Part shown: piece after piece, positions 58,590 through 64,000 of the stretch
Position numbering within the stretch: position 1 is the first letter of the stretch
Layout: the number at the start of each line of letters is the position of its first letter
Assembly: GCA_002862645.1 (NCBI GenBank)
Contig: PKDQ01000007.1
Span: forward strand, 20,146-84,145
DNA length: 64,000 nucleotides
Source of the DNA: Flavobacteriaceae bacterium
GTDB taxonomy: Bacteria; Bacteroidota; Bacteroidia; Flavobacteriales; Flavobacteriaceae
Direction: 5' to 3'
Made by a program: the position numbers and the translations under genes
The notes under the pieces: generated by a model
Told to the model about the DNA's origin: nothing
The model's input: only the letters and a program-made list of their open reading frames with translations
The model's database searches: none

Positions 58590-59111
58590 TTAAGCTTCCT
58601 TTTCAGAAAGTGTTTTGATTATACCAGCTAGGGTACCGCCACCTGATTGAAGTGCAGATACCACGTTTGTCGCAGGAGATTGAAGTAAGAATATTATCTC
58701 GCCAATCAATTCGTCCTTGGATTTGATGTTTACCAAAGCTTCCACTTGATCGTCACCTAAATAAACAGCTTCCTCAATGAAAGCTCCTTTTAAAATAGGC
58801 TTATCCGATCTTTTGCGGAATTCCTTAATTAGTTTAGCAGGGGCATTTCCAGCCTCTGAAAACATCATAGCGGTGTTTCCAACCAAGACTGTAGATAAAT
58901 CTTCAAAGTCTTTATTAGAAGCCTCCATGGCTTTGGATAACAACGTATTTTTTACCACTTCTAGTTTGATATTTGCTTTAAAACAAGCACGTCTCAAATT
59001 TGAAGTTGTCTCAGCATTCAACCCAGAAACATCTGTTAAATAGATGTTTGCGCTGGCTGCTAGCTTAGCAGTTAACTGCTCTATTACGTTTGCTTTTTGT
59101 TCTCGTGTCAT
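58590..59111 (-). CDS. rplJ: 50S ribosomal protein uL10
   Basis: The base of the ribosomal stalk, which binds bL12 dimers by its C-terminal helix. The 173 residues start [33 protein letters not shown], with [11 protein letters not shown] and [23 protein letters not shown] in the middle and [20 protein letters not shown] at the end. It lies 16 bp after rplA. As in other bacteria, the L10-L12 complex may bind its own leader, but I see no clear structure in this short gap. Confidence 0.97.
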   Translation of the reverse strand: MTREQKANVIEQLTAKLAASANIYLTDVSGLNAETTSNLRRACFKANIKLEVVKNTLLSKAMEASNKDFEDLSTVLVGNTAMMFSEAGNAPAKLIKEFRKRSDKPILKGAFIEEAVYLGDDQVEALVNIKSKDELIGEIIFLLQSPATNVVSALQSGGGTLAGIIKTLSEKEA

Positions 59112-59127
59112 AAATTCTATTCGCTAT

Positions 59128-59817
59128 TTAGACAACCTTAGTGTCGATATTGATGCTTGGACTCATAGTACTCGACATGGCTATACTTTTAATGTATTCA
59201 CCTTTCGAAGACGATGGCTTTAGCTTCACAAGTGTCTGTAACAGTTCATCGGCATTGCCCGCAATCTTGTCAGCGTCAAAAGATGCTTTTCCGATTGGTG
59301 CATGCACAATTCCTGATTTATCGACTTTAAAATCAATTTTACCTGCCTTTACTTCATTGATAGCTTTAGCAACATCCATCGTCACAGTACCAGTCTTTGG
59401 GTTAGGCATCAATCCTCTAGGACCTAATACACGTCCTAAAGGACCTAACTTACCCATAACACTTGGCATAGTGATGATAACATCAACATCTGTCCAACCA
59501 TCTTTGATTTTCTGGAGGTATTCATCTAGTCCAACAAAATCAGCACCCGCCGTTGTGGCTTCGTCTTCTTTGTCAGGAGTAACTAAGGCCAAAACTCGAA
59601 CATCTTTACCTGTACCATGCGGTAGACTAACCACGCCACGAACCATTTGGTCCGCTTTGCGAGGGTCAACACCTAGCCTTACAGCGAGGTCAACAGACTC
59701 ATCGAATTTTGAATTAGCAATTTCTTTAACCAGTGCGGAAGCATCCTGTACTGAGTACAGTTTTGTCCGGTCTATTTTACTTAGCGATTCTTTACGCTTC
59801 TTTGTAATTTTTCCCAT
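59128..59817 (-). CDS. rplA: 50S ribosomal protein uL1
   Basis: A protein of the L1 stalk, which moves deacylated tRNA out of the E site. The 229 residues start [25 protein letters not shown]. The L1 signature is [23 protein letters not shown] near 120-142, with [28 protein letters not shown] at the end. It lies 12 bp after rplK. Confidence 0.97.
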   Translation of the reverse strand: MGKITKKRKESLSKIDRTKLYSVQDASALVKEIANSKFDESVDLAVRLGVDPRKADQMVRGVVSLPHGTGKDVRVLALVTPDKEDEATTAGADFVGLDEYLQKIKDGWTDVDVIITMPSVMGKLGPLGRVLGPRGLMPNPKTGTVTMDVAKAINEVKAGKIDFKVDKSGIVHAPIGKASFDADKIAGNADELLQTLVKLKPSSSKGEYIKSIAMSSTMSPSINIDTKVV

Positions 59818-59829
59818 GATTCACTTCAA

Positions 59830-60267
59830 TTAAAAAGGGGGATTTCCCTTGACGGTAAATCCCATTGATCTTGCGGTCCCAGCCACCATTTTCATGGCAG
59901 ATTCAACTGTAAATGCATTTAAATCTTGCATTTTGTCTTCCGCAATTGCACGAACTTGTTCCCAAGTTACAGTTGCAACTTTTTCGCGGTTGGGCTCGCC
60001 AGATCCTTTTTTAACCTTGGCGGCTTCCATCAACTGAACGGCTGCGGGTGGTGTTTTGACGACAAAGTCAAAAGACTTATCGACATACACAGAAATTACA
60101 ACTGGCAATACTTTACCAGCCTTATCTTGAGTTCTAGCATTGAACTGCTTACAGAACTCCATGATGTTAACTCCTGCGGCACCCAGAGCGGGTCCAACCG
60201 GCGGCGATGGATTCGCGGCGCCTCCCCTAACTTGTAGTTTTACTACTTTACTTACTTCTTTAGCCAT
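59830..60267 (-). CDS. rplK: 50S ribosomal protein uL11
   Basis: A protein of the GTPase-associated centre. The 145 residues start [42 protein letters not shown], the conserved N-terminal domain with the two prolines at the thiostrepton contact. The C-terminal RNA-binding domain ends [15 protein letters not shown]. It follows nusG by 71 bp. Confidence 0.98.
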   Translation of the reverse strand: MAKEVSKVVKLQVRGGAANPSPPVGPALGAAGVNIMEFCKQFNARTQDKAGKVLPVVISVYVDKSFDFVVKTPPAAVQLMEAAKVKKGSGEPNREKVATVTWEQVRAIAEDKMQDLNAFTVESAMKMVAGTARSMGFTVKGNPPF

Positions 60268-60338
60268 TATTAATTTAACTCTAGTTAATGATTCCTGTAT
60301 TAGTGGAAGCTATACAGTCATCAGTATATGTAACACTT

Positions 60339-60893
60339 TTAAACTTTTTCTACTTGCATGTAGGACAGTTCCAGTGGCGTCTTTCTTCCGAAAATTTTCA
60401 CCATTACTTCCAACTTGCGTTTTTCTTCATTTACTTTTTCTATGCTGCCGTTAAATCCGTTAAAAGGACCATCAATTACTTTAATGGTCTCTCCAAATTT
60501 AAATGGAATAGCGACATTTTCTGTTTGTACTGACAATTCGTCGACCTTACCGAGCATTCGATTTACTTCAGAAGTACGAAGTGGAACGGGATCTCCGCCT
60601 TTAGTTTCACCCAAAAAGCCAATGACATTGGTTATAGAACGGATAATGTGTGGTACTTCACCTGATAAGTTGGCCTTAATCATGATGTAACCAGGAAAAT
60701 AGTTGCGTTCTTTGTTTACTTTCTTACCGTTGCGGATTTGAATTACCTTTTCAGTAGGCACCAAAACTTCTTCTACGAAATCAGAAAGACCAAGACGTGC
60801 AATATCAGACTCTATATAAGACTTGATTTTGTTTTCTTGACCGCTCACCGCGCGGACAACATACCATTTTTTTACATCCGTGTCTGTTGTCAT
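60339..60893 (-). CDS. nusG: Transcription termination/antitermination protein NusG
   Basis: Binds RNA polymerase across the clamp and couples it to Rho or the ribosome. The 184 residues have the NGN domain (KKWYVVRAVSGQENKIKSYIE, then VLVPTEKVIQIRNGKKVNKERNYFPGYIMI) and the KOW domain (IPFKFGETIKVIDGPFNGFNGSIEKVNEEKRKLEVMVKIFGR). It lies 2 bp after secE. Confidence 0.97.
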   Translation of the reverse strand: MTTDTDVKKWYVVRAVSGQENKIKSYIESDIARLGLSDFVEEVLVPTEKVIQIRNGKKVNKERNYFPGYIMIKANLSGEVPHIIRSITNVIGFLGETKGGDPVPLRTSEVNRMLGKVDELSVQTENVAIPFKFGETIKVIDGPFNGFNGSIEKVNEEKRKLEVMVKIFGRKTPLELSYMQVEKV

Positions 60894-60895
60894 GA

Positions 60896-61087
60896 TTAAC
60901 TAATTAATTGAAAGTAAAATTTAACAACTCGAGATAAGAGCGAATCTGCACCCCAAATGGCAAGTGAGAAAATGATAGAAAAAACCACTACTACTGTAGT
61001 ATGACGTAAAAGTTCGGACTGAGGTGTCCAGGTTACGTGGCTCCTAAGTTCTGCGAAAGCATCCTTTATGTACGTTATCATTACCAT
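60896..61087 (-). CDS. secE: Protein translocase subunit SecE
   Basis: The small single-helix subunit of the SecYEG channel. The 63 residues have the amphipathic start ITYIKDAFAELRSHVTWTPQSELLRHT and the single membrane helix TVVVVFSIIFSLAIWGADSLLS. I chose ATG 61087, which has a GGAG about 10 nt upstream; ATG 61081 is an alternative. The frame stays open upstream through the tRNA-Trp gene, but that part is not coding. Confidence 0.95.
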   Translation of the reverse strand: MVMITYIKDAFAELRSHVTWTPQSELLRHTTVVVVFSIIFSLAIWGADSLLSRVVKFYFQLIS

Positions 61088-61104
61088 TTTTTTATTTCTC
61101 CTTG

Positions 61105-61177
61105 CACGGGTTGAGAGGCTCGAACTCCCGACACCTGGTTTTGGAGACCAGTGCTCTACCAACTGAGCTAAACCCGT
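61105..61177 (-). tRNA. trnW: tRNA-Trp (anticodon CCA)
   Basis: The minus strand folds as a full cloverleaf. The acceptor is ACGGGTT/AACCCGT, the D-arm is GCTCAGTTGGTAGAGC, and the anticodon stem CTGGT/ACCAG surrounds the loop CTCCAAA. The T-arm contains GTTCGAGCC. The discriminator base is G, as expected for Trp. The 3' CCA is not encoded. It lies between tuf and secE, the common order in this phylum. Confidence 0.97.
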
Positions 61178-61232
61178 CTCTGTTGGTGCACATGCCCCGT
61201 TTTTTGAGTTAGTACACCCGTTTAGTGCGCCA

Positions 61233-61259
61233 AAAGGTGCTGCGTAAAACAGCACCTTT
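61233..61259 (-). terminator. Probable terminator or attenuator after tuf
   Basis: A 10-bp stem AAAGGTGCTG/CAGCACCTTT with a 7-nt loop, 23 bp after the tuf stop. The T run is short (CCTTTTGG), so some read-through into trnW-secE is likely. Confidence 0.7.
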
Positions 61260-61282
61260 AAGACACAAAAACGTTGATTGTA

Positions 61283-62470
61283 TTAATCTAATATTTCAGT
61301 TACCTGACCTGCACCAACGGTACGACCTCCTTCACGAATCGCGAAACGAAGACCTACGCTCAATGCAATAGGTTGGATCAAATCAACTTCAATAGTCAAG
61401 TTATCTCCAGGCATTACCATTTCTACACCAGATGGCAATGCAATATTTCCGGTAACATCTGTTGTACGTACATAAAACTGTGGACGGTAGTTGTTGTGGA
61501 ATGGTGTGTGACGACCACCCTCTTCTTTTTTCAAGATATAAACCTCAGCTTTAAATTTGGCGTGTGGAGTAACTGAGCCAGTCTTACAAATTACCATTCC
61601 GCGCTTGATGTCTGTTTTTTCAATACCACGTAGTAAGATTCCTACGTTATCTCCAGCTTCTCCGCGATCAAGAATCTTACGGAACATCTCAACACCAGTA
61701 ATCGTTGAGTCAAGTTTTTCAGCACCCATACCAATAATGTCAACGCTATCGCCTGTGTTTGCAACACCAGTTTCGATACGACCTGTAGCAACTGTACCAC
61801 GTCCTGTAATGGAAAACACATCCTCGATAGGCATCAAGAAATCTTTCTCAACATCACGCTTTGGAAGCTCAATCCAGTCATCAACTTCTTCCATCAACTT
61901 CATCACCGAGTCAACCCATTTTTGCTCACCGTTCAGTGCACCAAGTGCAGATCCAAGAACAACAGGGCCGTTGTCTCCATCATATTCGTAGAAAGATAGT
62001 AACTCACGTACTTCCATTTCAACAAGCTCTAATAATTCTTCATCGTCCACCATGTCGGCTTTGTTCAAGAAAGCAACAATACGAGGAATACCTACCTGAC
62101 GTCCAAGAAGGATATGCTCACGAGTTTGTGGCATAGGGCCATCAGTTGCTGCAACTACTAAAATAGCACCATCCATTTGTGCAGCACCTGTTACCATGTT
62201 TTTTACATAGTCGGCGTGACCTGGACAATCTACATGTGCGTAGTGACGATTTGCTGTTTGATATTCAACGTGTGAAGTGTTAATTGTAATACCTCTTTCT
62301 TTTTCTTCAGGAGCATTGTCAATTTGATCAAAGCTTCTTGCTTCAGACAAACCAGCATCAGCTAATACTTTAGTAATAGCAGCTGTTAACGTTGTTTTCC
62401 CGTGATCAACGTGCCCAATAGTACCAATATTAAGGTGTGGTTTGGACCGATCAAAAGTTTCTTTAGCCAT
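61283..62470 (-). CDS. tuf: Elongation factor Tu
   Basis: Delivers aminoacyl-tRNA to the ribosome as a GTP complex. The 395 residues show G1 [10 protein letters not shown] at 18-27, the switch region [13 protein letters not shown]3 [13 protein letters not shown]4 [10 protein letters not shown] and the SAL motif as GSALGALNG. Domains II and III end [21 protein letters not shown]. The switch histidine of the catalytic site (DCPGHAD) is present. It follows a TATATTTG promoter box and leads the tuf-trnW-secE-nusG-rplKAJL-rpoBC cluster. Confidence 0.98.
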   Translation of the reverse strand: MAKETFDRSKPHLNIGTIGHVDHGKTTLTAAITKVLADAGLSEARSFDQIDNAPEEKERGITINTSHVEYQTANRHYAHVDCPGHADYVKNMVTGAAQMDGAILVVAATDGPMPQTREHILLGRQVGIPRIVAFLNKADMVDDEELLELVEMEVRELLSFYEYDGDNGPVVLGSALGALNGEQKWVDSVMKLMEEVDDWIELPKRDVEKDFLMPIEDVFSITGRGTVATGRIETGVANTGDSVDIIGMGAEKLDSTITGVEMFRKILDRGEAGDNVGILLRGIEKTDIKRGMVICKTGSVTPHAKFKAEVYILKKEEGGRHTPFHNNYRPQFYVRTTDVTGNIALPSGVEMVMPGDNLTIEVDLIQPIALSVGLRFAIREGGRTVGAGQVTEILD

Positions 62471-62502
62471 AATTATGTACGTTTATTCTTTTAAAATGAG
62501 CG

Positions 62503-62510
62503 CAAATATA
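62503..62510 (-). promoter_or_regulatory. Putative -7 box of tuf
   Basis: The minus strand reads TATATTTG, a full match, 32 nt before the tuf ATG. The -33 box is weak. Confidence 0.6.
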
Positions 62511-62810
62511 ATCTTTTCCTGTTTTAAATACATATTTAATTAAAAAAATATTAAGATTTTTATATATTGTAAATTACTAAAAAAAACACATGACTGCATA
62601 AAACCTCAAACCTAATCAAAATATTGGCCGCTTTTGGCATGATCTCGGCTGGAATTATAGCTATTTATGATGAAGACATGCTATTTAGGGCAATTAGCAT
62701 TTACTTTATATTTATCGGATTGTTTGTGACCTCAGTCATGTAGCATATTCAAAAAAGCATCAAAAGCAAATGCTATTCAAATATTACGAAATTTTAAGTA
62801 TCAATAAAGC
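62511..62810. other. AT-rich intergenic region with one possible small frame
   Basis: About 300 bp between tuf and the T9SS cargo gene. It has no tRNA genes, although flavobacteria often carry a tRNA cluster here (from memory). It holds one short hydrophobic frame at 62639-62743, listed on its own. I see nothing else. Confidence 0.5.
62639..62743 (+). CDS. Possible small membrane peptide or gene remnant
   Basis: A 34-residue frame starting ISAGIIAIYDEDMLFRAIS and ending with a hydrophobic stretch (IYFIFIGLFVTSVM). A TTG at 62624 would lengthen it to 39 residues. It looks like one and a half membrane helices and could be the end of a decayed gene. No clear promoter box is seen. Weak evidence. 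Confidence 0.25.
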   Translation: MISAGIIAIYDEDMLFRAISIYFIFIGLFVTSVM

Positions 62811-63500
62811 CTAATTTTTTAAAAATGAAAGAGCTGTGTTGGATACCTGTAACATATACATTCCTGTTTGTAATCCATTAACATCAATTTCTTGGTTTTC
62901 TGAAACGACACCTGATTGAGTCTTAACTCCCAAAATATTATAGATTCGATAAGGTTCAGCTGCATTCAAACCGCTTACACGTAAAAAGGACGCACTTGGA
63001 TTCGGATAGACACTTAAGACAGGCTTGTCGTAGTCTTCAATACTTAAGCTTGGGTCTGTTGAACGTTGGTAACTAAAGCCACCTGCTCCACCATTACTAC
63101 CTCCCTGTCCAGAAGTCCATGAAGTAATTTTAAAATCAATATAAATATCGTCTGTAACAAGGTGTAGCACCATATTTATGTTTACAGCGTTTTTGGGTCT
63201 TATCGTATTCCTAAATGTATCAAAAGACAGAGAATTAAGGTCACTAGATGTAGTGCCTAAGGCCCATCGGGTGTCGGCTGGACTATTACTTTTGGAGGAG
63301 TCGGACTCTGTTTTTGCATTATATAATTCCCCACCACTTCCACGGGTAAGCCAAACATTTGAAGTAATACGATCTTGATTTGCCTCTAAAGCTGGGTTGG
63401 CATTGTCCGCTTTAGTAAACGTCATCGTTGGACCATCCCAAGTCGTTTGTGCAACAACAGCGGTTGATGCAAGGATGATAATTAATAGCAATTTTTTCAT
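62811..63500 (-). CDS. Secreted protein with type IX secretion sorting domain
   Basis: A 229-residue exported protein. The signal peptide KKLLLIIILASTAVVAQ ends near residue 18. A domain of about 130 residues follows (WDGPTMTFTKADNANPAL, DRITSNVWLTRG, SPADTRWALGT, VLHLVTDDIYIDFKITSWTSG, GGFSYQRST). I recognise this pattern from many secreted marine bacterial proteins, but it has no known function. The sorting domain (SVYPNPSASFLRVSGL onwards) ends SNTALSFLKN, a little shorter than usual and without the final basic residues. I chose ATG 63500 because it starts the signal peptide. Confidence 0.85.
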   Translation of the reverse strand: MKKLLLIIILASTAVVAQTTWDGPTMTFTKADNANPALEANQDRITSNVWLTRGSGGELYNAKTESDSSKSNSPADTRWALGTTSSDLNSLSFDTFRNTIRPKNAVNINMVLHLVTDDIYIDFKITSWTSGQGGSNGGAGGFSYQRSTDPSLSIEDYDKPVLSVYPNPSASFLRVSGLNAAEPYRIYNILGVKTQSGVVSENQEIDVNGLQTGMYMLQVSNTALSFLKN

Positions 63501-63601
63501 TTCAATTTCTTTTGAGTTTAAAGATAACAAAAAAGTGCTTGTGTCTAAAAGTAGGGTTGCTTTACAATAATAATATTAGAAAAAGTATGAAATATGTAAA
63601 A

Positions 63602-63703
63602 TTAACAATGTAAAATGGCTGAATTAGTAAAACCCATTACTACTGCTGTGAACCCTATTACGGCAAATATGCCTATTACTATGTCTTTAATCTGTGTTTT
63701 CAT
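63602..63703 (-). CDS. Small single-helix membrane peptide
   Basis: A 33-residue peptide starting KTQIKDIVIGIFAVIGFTAV, one membrane helix, ending TNSAILHC. ATG 63703 lies 1 nt after the stop of the putative metallopeptidase gene, so the two are probably co-transcribed and perhaps coupled. I have seen similar short helices next to such genes in flavobacteria, but cannot name a function. Confidence 0.45.
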   Translation of the reverse strand: MKTQIKDIVIGIFAVIGFTAVVMGFTNSAILHC

Positions 63704-63704
63704 T

Positions 63705-64000
63705 TTAATTGTTTTTTTTAGTGTTATTAATCTTAAATGCTTTAAACATATATTCCTTGTCTTTATAAAATTCTTCCCAAGTATATTCCCTATCCACATA
63801 ATTAAACATCATTTTACCTGCCTCGCCGTGACGTAGATTTAGATAGTCGTGCTCAAGTTCGTGATATAATACATACCATTTTTTTGACGGACTTGCTTGT
63901 TGCCATTGATTTGGGTCTACCTTAATAATTATCTCCCCATTTATAAACATTCCATCAGCAATGGCAACTACGCCTCTTTTTAAAGAAGTGAAGGTAGATT
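63705..64000 (-). CDS. Putative HExxH-type metallopeptidase, C-terminal part (cut by window edge)
   Basis: The frame is open to the right edge, giving about 97 residues of the C-terminal part. It reads GVVAIADGMFINGEIIIKVD, then KKWYVLYHELEHDYLNLRHGEAGKMMFNY, and ends in a basic KINNTKKNN. HELEHD followed by a further His (LRHGEAGKMM) is a zinc-binding HExxH pattern. Secreted and phage-type peptidases use such motifs. The start and any signal peptide lie outside the window. The enzyme role is inferred from the motif only. Confidence 0.6.
   Translation of the reverse strand, partial: STFTSLKRGVVAIADGMFINGEIIIKVDPNQWQQASPSKKWYVLYHELEHDYLNLRHGEAGKMMFNYVDREYTWEEFYKDKEYMFKAFKINNTKKNN

Noticed and set aside
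58163..58618. 151-codon plus-strand frame opposite rplL
   Set aside because: Shadow of the alanine- and glutamate-rich bL12 gene; long only because of its biased codons.
59141..59833. 230-codon plus-strand frame opposite rplA
   Set aside because: Antisense shadow of a clear uL1 gene; serine/proline-rich translation without family features.
61088..61255. Upstream extension of the secE frame
   Set aside because: It runs through the tRNA-Trp gene and its terminator; the SecE family start fits ATG 61087.

Overview
The window is about 64 kb of a gene-dense, AT-rich chromosome from the phylum Bacteroidetes, most likely a marine member of the Flavobacteriaceae. Support comes from Por/type IX secretion C-terminal sorting domains, TonB-dependent receptor and CarboxypepD_reg-like genes, tandem DUF4252 genes behind an ECF sigma factor, DUF4295 and DUF3467 next to ribosomal and RNA polymerase genes, bacillithiol synthesis (BshC), Bacteroidetes-type promoter boxes (TAnnTTTG) and scarce Shine-Dalgarno sites. 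The assignment rests on reading gene content; no database was searched.

Left part (1-5.6 kb): a SulP anion transporter cut by the window edge, a small exported protein, and a large secreted multidomain GH81 laminarinase, followed by an empty AT-rich gap. From 5.6 to 11.6 kb on the minus strand: hisS, the rpsF-rpsR-rplI ribosomal operon, priA and a YihY-family membrane protein. From 11.6 to 14.9 kb on the plus strand: rlmH, an ITPase-like pyrophosphatase, a CarboxypepD_reg-like protein and purB. From 14.9 to 16.9 kb: an ECF sigma factor operon with a putative anti-sigma protein and two DUF4252 proteins, divergent from an S41 peptidase lipoprotein. From 18.3 to 21 kb: a BtuB-like TonB receptor behind a clear cobalamin riboswitch, divergent from a DUF6580-like membrane protein.

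From 21 to 41 kb, almost all minus strand: mnmA (with a palindromic element inserted in frame), pyrG-yidC, guaA with a LysM/periplasmic-binding fusion, bshC, a block rpmB-rpmG-DUF4295-ftsY-amidase-rimO, then E2 acyltransferase-exonuclease-FAH protein-cinA, and recR-GT2. From 41 to 50 kb: a sodium:solute symporter overlapping fabH tail to tail, a likely small RNA or attenuated leader upstream of fabH, htpG, a broken potassium-channel remnant coupled to an AlkB-like gene, a small protein-QueD-idi operon, and prfC. From 49.6 to 62.5 kb: the tuf-trnW-secE-nusG-rplKAJL-rpoBC-DUF3467 information-processing cluster. The right end holds a T9SS cargo protein, a 33-residue membrane peptide and a partial HExxH-type putative metallopeptidase.

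Most of the window is conserved housekeeping. The most unusual points are: (1) a set of eight genes whose -7 promoter box lies only 3-5 nt before the start codon, suggesting leaderless mRNAs; (2) the ~83 bp inverted-repeat element translated inside MnmA; (3) an orphan promoter-terminator unit between htpG and fabH; (4) the ion-channel remnant whose selectivity filter has changed. I found no CRISPR array, insertion sequence, rRNA or prophage.
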